Positions 47,214 through 55,769 are shown, counted from the stretch's first letter. The stretch is DNA of 64,000 nt from an uncultured Flavobacteriales bacterium (GCA_937899835.1 CALCCE010000011.1:1-64000), one strand, 5' to 3'. A program made the numbers and translations. Notes: generated by a model not told the origin, from the letters alone.

Positions 47214-48338
47214 GTGTATGACGTTGCCATATTAGGAGGAGGTTTAGCCGGTCTGGCCAGCGCAATTGGCTTATCGAAGGCCGGCATTTCCGTGGTTTTG
47301 ATTGAAAAAAACCGCTATCCTTTTCACCGGGTGTGTGGCGAATATGTATCGCTGGAGACGTTAAACTACCTGAAAGCACTTGGTTTTGATCCCTTTGCAG
47401 CTGGTGCAGCCCACCTGAAACGCCTGCAAGTTTCCGCACCCTCGGGCAACACCTTGGAATGCAACCTTGACTTGGGAGGTTTTGGGCTTAGCCGCTACCG
47501 CTTTGATCTGGAGTTGGTGCAGCTGGCACAAGCGGCAGGAGCTACCCTCCACACCCGGGAAAAAGTGAATGCGGTCGACCCGAATGGCAATGGCTACCGC
47601 ATCAAAACTTCGGAACGTGAAATTTCTGCCCGAATAGTGATCGGGGCATTTGGTAAACGATCCACCCTCGACAAATCCTTAGAGCGCTCTTTTCTGCAAA
47701 AAAGATCTCCATATGTGGGCATCAAATACCACATCCATTACGACCAGGAGGATGATCTGATTGCCTTGCACAACTTTAAAGACGGTTATTGCGGCATTTC
47801 ACGCATCGAAGACGAAAAGTACTGCCTTTGCTACCTGGCCCAAAACCGACACTTGAAAAGGCTGCGCTCTATTCCTGAAATGGAGAAACAGATGCTCCGT
47901 ACCAACCCACACCTCGATCGTATTTTTGTAAAGGCGGAATTTCTGTGGAAGCGTCCGGTAGTCATCAACGAAGTATCTTTTGCTCCCAAACCTTTATTGG
48001 AACAAGGAATTTTCACTTGTGGAGATGCTGCTGGAATGATTGCACCATTGTGCGGAAATGGCATGGCAATGGCGTTGCACGGTGCAAGCCTGCTTACCGG
48101 GCTTTTGGTCGATCATTTTTCTGGTAGGCTTTCGATTTCGGAACTGGAACAACGCTATGTTAAAGAATGGCGGGCACTGTTTGCCCTACGACTGCAGGTT
48201 GGTAGGAATGTGCAACAACTGTTTGGAGCTCCTGTAACCACCGAATGGGTAGTACGCTTGTTCAAAGCGCTACCGCCCCTCACCCGAGCGGTGATGAAAC
48301 AAACCCACGGAAAATCTTTTGAAGCATTTGCCTATTAA
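47214..48338 (+). CDS. FAD-dependent oxidoreductase, geranylgeranyl-reductase-like
   Basis: 374 aa flavoprotein. FAD-binding GGGLAGLASAIGL at 8-20 with the conserved E of VVLIEKN; the second FAD motif GIFTCGDAAGMIAPLCGNGMA at about 265-285 (PHBH fold). HRVCGEYVS near residue 40 is typical of geranylgeranyl-reductase-like enzymes and of hydroxylases of aromatic or lipid substrates. An in-frame stop at 47202 leaves GTG 47214 as the start. It overlaps the UbiA gene tail to tail by 4 bp, and lies beside type III PKS and methyltransferase genes, so I infer a tailoring hydroxylase or reductase in the same pathway. Confidence 0.85.
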   Translation: MYDVAILGGGLAGLASAIGLSKAGISVVLIEKNRYPFHRVCGEYVSLETLNYLKALGFDPFAAGAAHLKRLQVSAPSGNTLECNLDLGGFGLSRYRFDLELVQLAQAAGATLHTREKVNAVDPNGNGYRIKTSEREISARIVIGAFGKRSTLDKSLERSFLQKRSPYVGIKYHIHYDQEDDLIALHNFKDGYCGISRIEDEKYCLCYLAQNRHLKRLRSIPEMEKQMLRTNPHLDRIFVKAEFLWKRPVVINEVSFAPKPLLEQGIFTCGDAAGMIAPLCGNGMAMALHGASLLTGLLVDHFSGRLSISELEQRYVKEWRALFALRLQVGRNVQQLFGAPVTTEWVVRLFKALPPLTRAVMKQTHGKSFEAFAY

Positions 48339-49204
48339 ATCTCCACGAAGGCAATCAAAGTAAAGAAAGCGATCATCGCTACCGAAGATATCAGGTTGAG
48401 TCGCATCGTAGACCTAAAATCGGCCCTTTCGGGATGGTTCCAGGTGCGCCACAACCACCAGGCAAAATAGCCTATCGGCGGAGCCAAAAACGCCTGGAAA
48501 ACTAAGAAATATCCAAAATGGTGGAAACGCTCGAAATAGAAAAGAAACCCTAAGGCTGCCATGCCAAAAGCCAGAGCGGTAAACACAAAAGTGCCGCGAA
48601 TACCCAATATTCGACTCAGTGTTTTGTCGCCTCTACGGGCGTCTTCTTCGTGTTGGTAAATCTGAGTCATGGGGTAAGAGCCGGTGAGCAACAAAGTCAT
48701 CAGCAGAGCCGGCAACCAGATGTCCATTTGCAATGCCGCTCCCCAAGACAACCCGTCTAAGGCCACCAAGGTCATGAAGTAGGTAACCGCCCCCTGGAAA
48801 AAACCTACGACTAACAAACCGCCAATGGGATAGGCTTTTAACCGAATTTTATCGTGACTGTAGGCCTTGGAAGCCAAACCATAGAGTAACAACAGGACCA
48901 CAAACTCCCAACCGAAATACATGCCCAAAAGGAGTGCGAAGCCATCAAAAAGCAATGAGGTTCCCAATAAATCACGGGTGACTTCGGGCGGTTTTTCCAA
49001 CCCGCCAATGCTGTCTTCGTCTTTATCATAATAACTGTTGTAGCCGTTGCTCGCCGGATACAAAAACAGGTGAAGGATAACAAACAACAAGAGGTATTCC
49101 CAGTAGTTGGAACTCGCTGCCTGACTGGCTGCAAAGCAAAAAACCGGAAGCAGAAAAACCGAGAAAGGAATGCGAAGATGCAGAAGAGTGGACCGAGTTA
49201 TCAT
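48335..49204 (-). CDS. UbiA-family prenyltransferase
   Basis: 289 aa with about eight TM helices. First Asp-rich motif NGYNSYYDKDEDSIGG (residues 53-68) fits NDxxDxxxD-type UbiA sites that bind prenyl diphosphate through magnesium; the second is YQHEEDARRGDKT. UbiA enzymes join prenyl chains to aromatic acceptors. Flanking PKS, methyltransferase and flavoprotein genes make a phenolic acceptor likely. ATG 49204 (MITRSTLLHLRIPFSVF) is preferred over ATG 49231. It is divergent from the PKS gene over 47 bp and overlaps the flavoprotein stop by 4 bp. Confidence 0.88.
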   Translation of the reverse strand: MITRSTLLHLRIPFSVFLLPVFCFAASQAASSNYWEYLLLFVILHLFLYPASNGYNSYYDKDEDSIGGLEKPPEVTRDLLGTSLLFDGFALLLGMYFGWEFVVLLLLYGLASKAYSHDKIRLKAYPIGGLLVVGFFQGAVTYFMTLVALDGLSWGAALQMDIWLPALLMTLLLTGSYPMTQIYQHEEDARRGDKTLSRILGIRGTFVFTALAFGMAALGFLFYFERFHHFGYFLVFQAFLAPPIGYFAWWLWRTWNHPERADFRSTMRLNLISSVAMIAFFTLIAFVEI

Positions 49205-49251
49205 AACTTTGATGGAGCGTAAGATAACCATTCTGCGGGGAGTCCCTGCCT

Positions 49252-50346
49252 ATGCCGAACCGATTCATTACCCATATAGGGACTGCCACACCTCCCACCC
49301 GTATCGTTCAAAAAGATGCCGCACAATGGATGAGTCGTGCACTTGAGCTAGACCGCTCAAAAGATCGCATTCTGAAAACCATCTATCGGGCCACAGCTAT
49401 TGAGTCGCGCTTTACCGTGCTTCCCGATTATGGACAAGAAGCAGGGTTCAACTTCTTTCCCAACACCAGTGGATTGGCACCTTTTCCAGGAACTGCCGAA
49501 CGCATGGAGATCTACCGAAAGGAGGCCCTACCCTTGTGCATAGCGGCCATTCGCAATGGAATTCCGGAAGCTGAGCTTTCGGGCATTACACACCTGGTAG
49601 TGGTAAGCTGCACCGGTTTTTATGCTCCAGGAGTGGACATTGAGCTCGTAGAAGCACTTCGCCTGCCTGCATCGACTCAGCGCACCATGGTTTCCTTTAT
49701 GGGGTGTTATGCGGCATTTAATGGCCTAAAAGTGGCGGATGCATTTTGCCAGACCAACCCCAATGCCAAAGTATTGATGGTTTGCGTAGAATTATGCACC
49801 CTGCATTTCCAAAAAACATGGACGGAAGACAACTTGATTGCCAACGCTTTGTTTGCCGATGGCGCGGCTGCAGCCCTTGTCCAAAACCATCCTAAAGGAG
49901 AGACAAACCTGGAATTAACGCACTTCTACTGCGACCTTGTTGCGAAGGGAAAAACCGATATGGCCTGGAACATTGGCAACACCGGATTTGAAATGCAACT
50001 TTCTTCTTATGTTCCCAACCTATTGGAATCGGGCCTTAAAAACATGCTGCAAGGCTTGAACTTTTCGCCAAAATCGGGTTTTCGACTAGCTGCACACCCT
50101 GGTGGTAGAAAAATCCTGGAAGCCATCGAACGCGCACTGGACTTGGACACCAGCGCCAACCAAGCCGCCTATTCGGTGCTCAACGCTTATGGAAACATGT
50201 CGTCCGCTACCATTTTGTTTGTGCTCAAAGCCCTGTTGGAAAGCCCGGAAGCGCTACAATCCAATGACCCCATTTTGAGCATGGCTTTCGGACCTGGCTT
50301 AACCTTGGAATCGGCTTTATTACGTTACCACGACCGTACTCCATGA
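49252..50346 (+). CDS. Type III polyketide synthase
   Basis: 364 aa thiolase-fold chalcone/alkylresorcinol synthase-like enzyme. The catalytic triad is visible: C152 (FMGCYAAFNGLK), H282 (AAHPGGRKIL) and N315 (NAYGNMSSAT). GGRKIL and the C-terminal FGPGLT loop are also typical. It extends an acyl starter with malonyl-CoA and cyclises it to a pyrone or resorcinol; starter and product cannot be read from the sequence. Start ATG 49252. Its TGA overlaps the methyltransferase ATG by 4 bp, indicating translational coupling. Confidence 0.95.
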   Translation: MPNRFITHIGTATPPTRIVQKDAAQWMSRALELDRSKDRILKTIYRATAIESRFTVLPDYGQEAGFNFFPNTSGLAPFPGTAERMEIYRKEALPLCIAAIRNGIPEAELSGITHLVVVSCTGFYAPGVDIELVEALRLPASTQRTMVSFMGCYAAFNGLKVADAFCQTNPNAKVLMVCVELCTLHFQKTWTEDNLIANALFADGAAAALVQNHPKGETNLELTHFYCDLVAKGKTDMAWNIGNTGFEMQLSSYVPNLLESGLKNMLQGLNFSPKSGFRLAAHPGGRKILEAIERALDLDTSANQAAYSVLNAYGNMSSATILFVLKALLESPEALQSNDPILSMAFGPGLTLESALLRYHDRTP

Positions 50347-51068
50347 GCCGGTTTTCGCAACGTTCTTCAGAAACGGAGTTGATGGACGACCTGGAGTTGG
50401 CCAATGACGCCTTACGCAAGAACCTCGACGAGCTGGAAACCATCAACACCTATTTGGGAGGCAATGCCGTTACGCTAATGGGTTTAAACCAGCTTTTGTT
50501 GCCCAACTACCCAAATAGTGATCGCACGATTCGCATTGCTGACCTCGGCTGTGGTGGTGGCGATGGCCTCCGAGCCATGGCTCGATGGGGACGGAAAAAG
50601 GGAGTAAAACTGGAACTCATTGGAATTGACGCCAATCCATTCATGCTCGAATATGCCAACGAAAAGGCTCGAAACTATCCGGAGATACAGTTTGAACAGC
50701 ACAACATTTTTGATCAAGACTTCCAACGGCAGCCGTACGACATCATCACTTGTAGCCTTTTTTGTCATCATTTCTCCGATGAAGAATTAGTACGCTTTTT
50801 TCAGCAGTGGTACCAACAAACTTCCATGGGTGTGGTGATCAACGACATTCATCGGCATTACCTGGCCTACCATTCTATTTATTGGCTCACCCGGATCTTC
50901 CGAGGGTCTTATCTGGTGAAAAATGATGCGCCACTTTCGGTGTTGCGGGCGTTTAGCGATAGGGAATTGAAAGAGCTTATGGCTCAAGCCGAAATCAATC
51001 CATTCAAGATGAGTTGGAAATGGGCCTTCCGTTGGCTGCTCCTTTTTGGGAAAGCGGTGAAAAGTTAA
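50343..51068 (+). CDS. SAM-dependent class I methyltransferase
   Basis: 241 aa. SAM-binding motif I IADLGCGGGDGL (65-76), motif II ELIGIDANPFMLEYA, motif post-I DIITCSLFCHHFSDEELVRF. It belongs to the general small-molecule methyltransferase fold. ATGA overlap with the PKS gene makes it the probable O- or C-methylase of the polyketide product. The stop overlaps that of the next minus-strand gene. Start ATG 50343. Confidence 0.92.
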   Translation: MSRFSQRSSETELMDDLELANDALRKNLDELETINTYLGGNAVTLMGLNQLLLPNYPNSDRTIRIADLGCGGGDGLRAMARWGRKKGVKLELIGIDANPFMLEYANEKARNYPEIQFEQHNIFDQDFQRQPYDIITCSLFCHHFSDEELVRFFQQWYQQTSMGVVINDIHRHYLAYHSIYWLTRIFRGSYLVKNDAPLSVLRAFSDRELKELMAQAEINPFKMSWKWAFRWLLLFGKAVKS

Positions 51069-51691
51069 ATGCCTCCAAACAGCAGGTTGGCCTGTAAACT
51101 GCGCAAACGAAGCGTATCCAAAGAATCTGCGTTCACCAATTGACAGTCAAATTGCAAACCCGTCAAGAGGTACTGTCTCCCCTCGCGAACAAGACTTTGA
51201 GTAGACTCAATATTGAAAAAGCTCTGCTGCTGTGGCAACAAAATGGATTCGTATACCACCCCACCAATCGTAGTAAGCACGACTTCTACCCTTTTGGTCT
51301 GAAAGGGGTCGGCATCAATTGGAGGAAGCAAAAAAGCATAGTTGAAACTATCCATTTCTACGGTTTGCTGCAGGTCTGGGAAAGGATCTTCGAAGGGTAC
51401 CTGGTGGTTTCGAATGTAAAGGTCGATACGGCCGAAATGGCGCTGGCGCTGATCGATCATAGAAAATTTCCACAACCGTAAGTCTTGGTTATCGACTACT
51501 TCGGTCTCTGCCACAACCGAGTCTAATCCTGCGGAGTGGCTGAATGACATGCCATCGAGTTCAGCAGAAAGTACTACAATCGGAGCGCCATCTCGTGGCT
51601 CCGGCAACGAATTTTCTTCACACCCCCAATACAGCAATGAGCCAACAAAAGCCAGCAAACCAACAAGCTGATTGCGGAGTTTTAGTCGCAT
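51065..51691 (-). CDS. Lipoprotein, hypothetical
   Basis: 208 aa. Lipoprotein signal LLAFVGSLLYWGC (Cys24), acidic N-terminal stretch (EENSLPEPRDG), then alternating beta-rich sequence with no recognised domain (LDGMSFSHSAGLDSVVAE, RIDLYIRNHQVPFEDPF). It lies 12 bp after the barrel/sigma gene pair and in the same direction, so is probably the third gene of that unit. Its stop overlaps the converging methyltransferase stop by 4 bp. Function unknown. Confidence 0.75.
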   Translation of the reverse strand: MRLKLRNQLVGLLAFVGSLLYWGCEENSLPEPRDGAPIVVLSAELDGMSFSHSAGLDSVVAETEVVDNQDLRLWKFSMIDQRQRHFGRIDLYIRNHQVPFEDPFPDLQQTVEMDSFNYAFLLPPIDADPFQTKRVEVVLTTIGGVVYESILLPQQQSFFNIESTQSLVREGRQYLLTGLQFDCQLVNADSLDTLRLRSLQANLLFGGI

Positions 51692-51703
51692 CGAGGAAGA
51701 GAA

Positions 51704-52996
51704 TTAGTAAAGCTTCAAGCGGACGTAGACCTGATAGTCACGTTGCAGGTCGGTGGAATTCACGCCATTTTCCAGGGACATCGATTCCTGCGTGAGGTCA
51801 TTCAAACCCTGGTTCATCCTAGCTCCAAATGCTACCCGACGAGAGGCCTGTAATTCGTAACCCAAGGTCAATCCAAGGCTTACCCGATTAAGGCCATGCA
51901 TGTATCCTTTCTTAGACCCCAGGTTGGCCTCTTGGTAACCGTCATTGCTTTCTACCACATCCAGGCGTTCGCTGGAAGTGTTGAGCAGGATAGAGGTAAA
52001 CATCCCTCCGGTGAAGGAGTGCAGGTTGTTTAAACGGTAACGGGCCGAAATGGGCAAGTGAAGGTATTCCAAAGATTGAATGGTGACCTGGCGGGTCACT
52101 TCTTCCCTTCGCAAGAAGAATTGTTCTTCAGTGGTAGAAGTTCTCAAACGGTTGCCGTTTCTACGGAGGTAATGTACTTCCCCAATAATGCCTAGACGGG
52201 TGTTGATGTTGTAATCCAAGCCCACACCAATGAGTGGTGACAATTCCCAGTTGCCTTCCTCGGTACTGAGGTTGGAAAACCCTTTGCCCCAAGTAGCACC
52301 TCCAATGAAAGAGACTTCCCAACGGGCCAATAGTCGGTTCTTAAAGTTTGGAGCTGGTGGCATAGAAGCCAAAACAGCGGAATCTATTTGCCTTACCACA
52401 TGTGGTGGTACTTCCGCAAAGCCATTTTCATCTTCCAAAAAGCTGTAGTTCCAACCCAAAGGCATGATCGGGCAATCATCCCGGTACACATTGGGTAGGC
52501 CAACAAATGGCTTTGATTGGAGCAATCGAAACCGATGATTAATTCGAATCGGGGTTTTAGATGCTCGGGAAGCAAGGGTTGCCTGCACCGGTGTTTCGGT
52601 AGGCAGCACAATGGCCTGAACATCGGATACGGCTACACTGCTCGTAGCCAACCAGTTTCTTGTTTCAGCTTGCGCTTGAGCCTCAAAATATTCGTCGGAA
52701 AATACTTGGGCAGCGGAAAGTTCTGCGTTTCCATTACCGAGAGGCTCGTAGATGTCAGGGGGTGTTTCGCTTGTAGAAAATACGGTTAAGGTAACTGCAG
52801 TAACCACCGAAAGGGTACTGAGGGAAACTCCCGCTATTTTTCCATGAATAAGCTTTCCGAGTAGTACACTTCCCAGAACTGCTTTGGGCAAACCAGCTTG
52901 AACAACCTCCCAATTAGCCTCAAGGCCTCTAAGGTCGCCTTGCCCTTCAAAACCATCTTTGAAGTGCTTGTCAATATCCGAACCCGGCTCAAGCAT
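51704..52996 (-). CDS. Cytoplasmic/TM N-terminus fused to an outer-membrane beta-barrel-like domain
   Basis: 430 aa. No signal peptide: residues 1-45 are polar (DIDKHFKDGFEGQGDLRGLEANWEVVQAGL without the last residues being hydrophobic), followed by one TM at about 50-73 (IAGVSLSTLSVVTAVTLTVF). A long linker follows, then from about 225 a PorT/OMP-like beta-strand region (ARWEVSFIGGATWGKGFS, LGIIGEVHYLRRNGNRL, LPISARYRLNNLHSFTGGMF, VSLGLTLGYELQ) ending in RLKLY. The start ATG at 52996 overlaps the upstream ECF sigma gene by 8 bp. The N-terminus resembles the anti-sigma-like start of many Bacteroidota proteins that follow ECF sigma genes. Inferred as a sigma-linked envelope sensor; how barrel and TM coexist is unclear. 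Confidence 0.75.
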   Translation of the reverse strand: MLEPGSDIDKHFKDGFEGQGDLRGLEANWEVVQAGLPKAVLGSVLLGKLIHGKIAGVSLSTLSVVTAVTLTVFSTSETPPDIYEPLGNGNAELSAAQVFSDEYFEAQAQAETRNWLATSSVAVSDVQAIVLPTETPVQATLASRASKTPIRINHRFRLLQSKPFVGLPNVYRDDCPIMPLGWNYSFLEDENGFAEVPPHVVRQIDSAVLASMPPAPNFKNRLLARWEVSFIGGATWGKGFSNLSTEEGNWELSPLIGVGLDYNINTRLGIIGEVHYLRRNGNRLRTSTTEEQFFLRREEVTRQVTIQSLEYLHLPISARYRLNNLHSFTGGMFTSILLNTSSERLDVVESNDGYQEANLGSKKGYMHGLNRVSLGLTLGYELQASRRVAFGARMNQGLNDLTQESMSLENGVNSTDLQRDYQVYVRLKLY

Positions 52997-53543
52997 TTGC
53001 TACTGCGCGATAAGCAACTTTTTGACGAAGTTGTTCCTGCAATTGTTGGCGACCAATGTACAAATGCCATTTGGAGGTACCCACACTAATGCCCAGTTTT
53101 TCAGCAATTTCCTTGTGGGAATATCCATCGAGCGCATACAGGTTAAAAACTGTGCGGCTCATCGGTGTAATATCCTCCAGCATTCGGTACAATTCCTCCA
53201 CTTCCAGATTGTACAACCCCATGTTGGTTTCTTGCCCGGTTTCAGCTTCGTAATCGAAGTTCATCCGCTCCAGATAACTCTTCTGCGATCGGAGGTGATC
53301 CAATGCAGAATTGATCATGATGCGCTTTACCCAGCCTTCGAAACTACCTTTACCCATGGATTGGTATTTCTTGAGGTTTCGAAACATTTTGAGAAAACCA
53401 GTATTCAGTATCTCAAAGGCATCGTCTTCATTGCGCGCATATCTACGACAAACCACTAGCATATGACCATAGAGCATTTCATAAAGCTCTTTTTGGGCCT
53501 TGCGGTTGTTTCGAATGCAGCGCTTGATGAGATCGGATTGCAT
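52989..53543 (-). CDS. ECF-type RNA polymerase sigma factor
   Basis: 184 aa. Region 2: QKELYEMLYGHMLVVCRRYARNEDDAFEILNTGFLKMFRNL, with the YARNEDDA segment typical of Bacteroidota ECF factors. Region 4: MSRTVFNLYALDGYSHKEIAEKLGISVGTSKWHLYIGRQQLQ. Start ATG 53543. It overlaps the following TM/barrel gene by 8 bp, so the two should be made together. A different ECF lineage from the one at 35411 by sequence. Confidence 0.93.
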   Translation of the reverse strand: MQSDLIKRCIRNNRKAQKELYEMLYGHMLVVCRRYARNEDDAFEILNTGFLKMFRNLKKYQSMGKGSFEGWVKRIMINSALDHLRSQKSYLERMNFDYEAETGQETNMGLYNLEVEELYRMLEDITPMSRTVFNLYALDGYSHKEIAEKLGISVGTSKWHLYIGRQQLQEQLRQKVAYRAVANA

Positions 53544-53815
53544 GTACTGAAGCTGCCTAAGGGTCGACTGGTTCGAAAGAAAAATATATTGATGCTGGGT
53601 GAGTAACCGGGCGAAGGACTAATATACAAACAATTTATTTTCCGGTATCTTATTTTCATTTATTGCCCCGTTCAAATCCTGGTTTTCAGTGGATTTGTAC
53701 CGATCAATTGCAGGCTTGATCTCATTTAGTTCCAGTGCATTCCCAAGGCCAATAAGTGCGTCTCCTGCGGTCGTTTTCGTATCTTCCGGCCCAAACGACC
53801 CTTAACTTTAAACTC

Positions 53816-54619
53816 ATGAGTCAACCCGTCATTCTAGTTCCTACTGATTTTACCAAAGTGGCCGATACAGCCTTGAGTCACGCAGTTCGTATTGCCCGCC
53901 AATCCAACAGTGAGATCAAACTTATTCACGTGGTAGACAATGCCGATGAAGTAAAGGCTACCAAAAAGATCATTGAAGATGTAGCCGAACGCGCAGCAGA
54001 ATGGTATAAATTAAAAGTATCTGGCGCCATTCGAATTGGAAACATCTTTGAAGACATTGGAGATGCTGCAGCAGAATTGGATGCCAAACTTGTTATCATG
54101 GGAACACACGGACTGAAGGGCATTCAACACTTGGTGGGGGGCTATGCGCTAAAGGTGATTACCCACTCCCAGATTCCTTTTATCGTGGTTCAGGAAGCGG
54201 CCAAAGAAGGCAATTACAAGCGCATTGTTGTTCCGCTCGATTTGTCAAAAGACACCAAACAAAAGCTCGGTATTACCGCCCGGCTGGCAGAGCTCTTTCA
54301 CTCTGAGATCAAAGTAATTTCTCCTAAAACTTCGGATGAGTTCCTCAACAATCAGATATTCAGGAACATCGCCTTCACCAAAAAGTTTTTGTCGGAACGC
54401 AACATCCCCCACACGACAGAGATTATCGACCTTGATGGGTCATTTGCAAACACGGTGATCGGCTACGCCAAAAAAGTGGACGCTGACCTCATTTCGATTA
54501 TGAGTCATCAAACCATGATGTTCTCTAACATTTTTGGGGAGAGCTATCAGCAAAAGGTGCTCACCAATGATGCTGGGATTCCTGTGATCGCTGTGAACCC
54601 TAAGCCTGTTACTGTTTAA
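53816..54619 (+). CDS. Tandem universal stress protein (UspA) domains
   Basis: 267 aa, two Usp domains (1-140 and 141-267). The first carries VILVPTDFTKVADTALSHAV and MGTHGLKGIQHLVGGYALKVI, the nucleotide-binding G-xx-G-x9-G pattern; the second (IVVPLDLSKDTKQKLGI, ISIMSHQTMMFSNIFG) lacks a clean version. Family members support survival under stress or starvation. ATG 53816 (MSQPVILVPT) was chosen over a GTG 60 bp upstream. A 7/8 -7 match TAACTTTA at 53803-53810 lies only 5 bp before the ATG. Confidence 0.9.
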   Translation: MSQPVILVPTDFTKVADTALSHAVRIARQSNSEIKLIHVVDNADEVKATKKIIEDVAERAAEWYKLKVSGAIRIGNIFEDIGDAAAELDAKLVIMGTHGLKGIQHLVGGYALKVITHSQIPFIVVQEAAKEGNYKRIVVPLDLSKDTKQKLGITARLAELFHSEIKVISPKTSDEFLNNQIFRNIAFTKKFLSERNIPHTTEIIDLDGSFANTVIGYAKKVDADLISIMSHQTMMFSNIFGESYQQKVLTNDAGIPVIAVNPKPVTV

Positions 54620-54650
54620 TTGCCTGTAGATTAGAGGTTACGCCAGTTGG

Positions 54651-55727
54651 TCAACCTCCGGTATGTTTAGGCATTACGCCTTTTTTGAAGAGCCCGGTTT
54701 CCGGGCCTTTTTTCTTTTTATCCTTCCGGGCTATTTTGCGCTTGTTGCGCACAAAGGCATCTGCGTCAATGGACCGTTTCTTTCGCTTGGCGATTTTCGG
54801 ATTGCTAAAACCCAGTTTACGCCCATGGCGTTTGTTGGCCCTAACACCATCGGGCGCCACACGGTGATCGTTGAGAACTCTATTGCGAGATGAAACTTTG
54901 ACCGCAAACGGGTCTCCCTGCTTGCGTGACTTTTTGGGCGATCTCACTTTTACAGAAAAAGCATCGCCTTTAGCCGATTTCCGACTGGATTTTTTGGAGA
55001 CTTTTACTGAAAACGCATCACCTGCCGATTTTCTTTTTTTCGCCTTGCCGACCTTAATGGAAAATGGATCGGAACCATTGGTGCCTCTTTTGGCGCGAAC
55101 CGGCTTACTGAAGGGGTCCTTACCCGACTTCGACTTTCGCGCTTTGGGAGCTTTCGTGGAAAATGCATCACCTTTGGCCGCCTTTCGGCTTCCCTTTTTT
55201 CCACCTCCACCCAACTGTTTTAATGCCAGTTCACCCTCCGCTTCATGCGCAGGTACAACCAACTGATCTGGCAACAGTCGAGGCCTTTGTAGGCTCAACC
55301 CCGAAGGCAGGTTTTCTGGCTGAAAAGAGAAACGCCTCCGTTTGCCTCTTGCCTTTTTCCGATTAACCCTTTTACTAAAGAAATCGGTTTTGCCGCGAGC
55401 GCGGTCTCTCTTACGGGCTCGGGTAGGCTTCGAATACGAGTACTTTTTCCCGGAATATCGCCCTTTTCGCACCTTACGGGCAAAACTATCGTTCTTGCCC
55501 TTCCCAACCTTTGATTTGCGTCTTTTTTGCCTTTTGGGTACCACTCGGCGTTGACTGAAAGCATTTCGCCTTTTCTTTTTCAACGTGCGCGACCGGTTCA
55601 TATTCCTACCCCGATCGCCCGACCTGGAAAAAGCAGATTTTTCCACCCGATTGCCAGGCACACTGGCACACTGCGTCAAAGAAAACAGAGCAATAGAAAG
55701 GAAAATGTAGAGCAGGTAAACGCGCAA
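54651..55727 (-). CDS. Highly basic lipoprotein with repeated GD(A/P)FS motif
   Basis: 358 aa. Lipoprotein signal (LLYIFLSIALFSLTQC, Cys20) followed by an almost wholly Lys/Arg-rich chain of low complexity. A Phe-centred motif recurs about a dozen times: SAFSRS (31), RNAFSQ (55), NDSFARKV (79), TDFFSKRV (114), GDAFSTKA (186), KDPFSKPV (203), SDPFSIKV (219), GDAFSVKV (236 and 254), GDPFAVKV (271), DADAFVRNK (321). A short non-basic island lies at 136-175. The end is VMPKHTGG. No family recognised. A TACTTTTG element 34 bp upstream and an in-frame stop at 55758 support the TTG 55727 start. It may bind LPS, nucleic acid or other polyanions; inference only. Confidence 0.8.
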   Translation of the reverse strand: MRVYLLYIFLSIALFSLTQCASVPGNRVEKSAFSRSGDRGRNMNRSRTLKKKRRNAFSQRRVVPKRQKRRKSKVGKGKNDSFARKVRKGRYSGKKYSYSKPTRARKRDRARGKTDFFSKRVNRKKARGKRRRFSFQPENLPSGLSLQRPRLLPDQLVVPAHEAEGELALKQLGGGGKKGSRKAAKGDAFSTKAPKARKSKSGKDPFSKPVRAKRGTNGSDPFSIKVGKAKKRKSAGDAFSVKVSKKSSRKSAKGDAFSVKVRSPKKSRKQGDPFAVKVSSRNRVLNDHRVAPDGVRANKRHGRKLGFSNPKIAKRKKRSIDADAFVRNKRKIARKDKKKKGPETGLFKKGVMPKHTGG

Positions 55728-55761
55728 TGGGGTCGGCTTAGTTAAGTGGCAAAGATATTAA

Positions 55762-55769
55762 CAAAAGTA
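55762..55769 (-). promoter_or_regulatory. -7 element TACTTTTG upstream of basic lipoprotein
   Basis: A perfect TAnnTTTG match 34 bp before the TTG at 55727. It supports transcription of the gene and its non-ATG start. Confidence 0.5.

Noticed and set aside
53756-53815. GTG-initiated extension of the universal stress protein
   Set aside because: MSQPVILVPTDFT is the standard start of the Usp fold; the extension has no conserved features.
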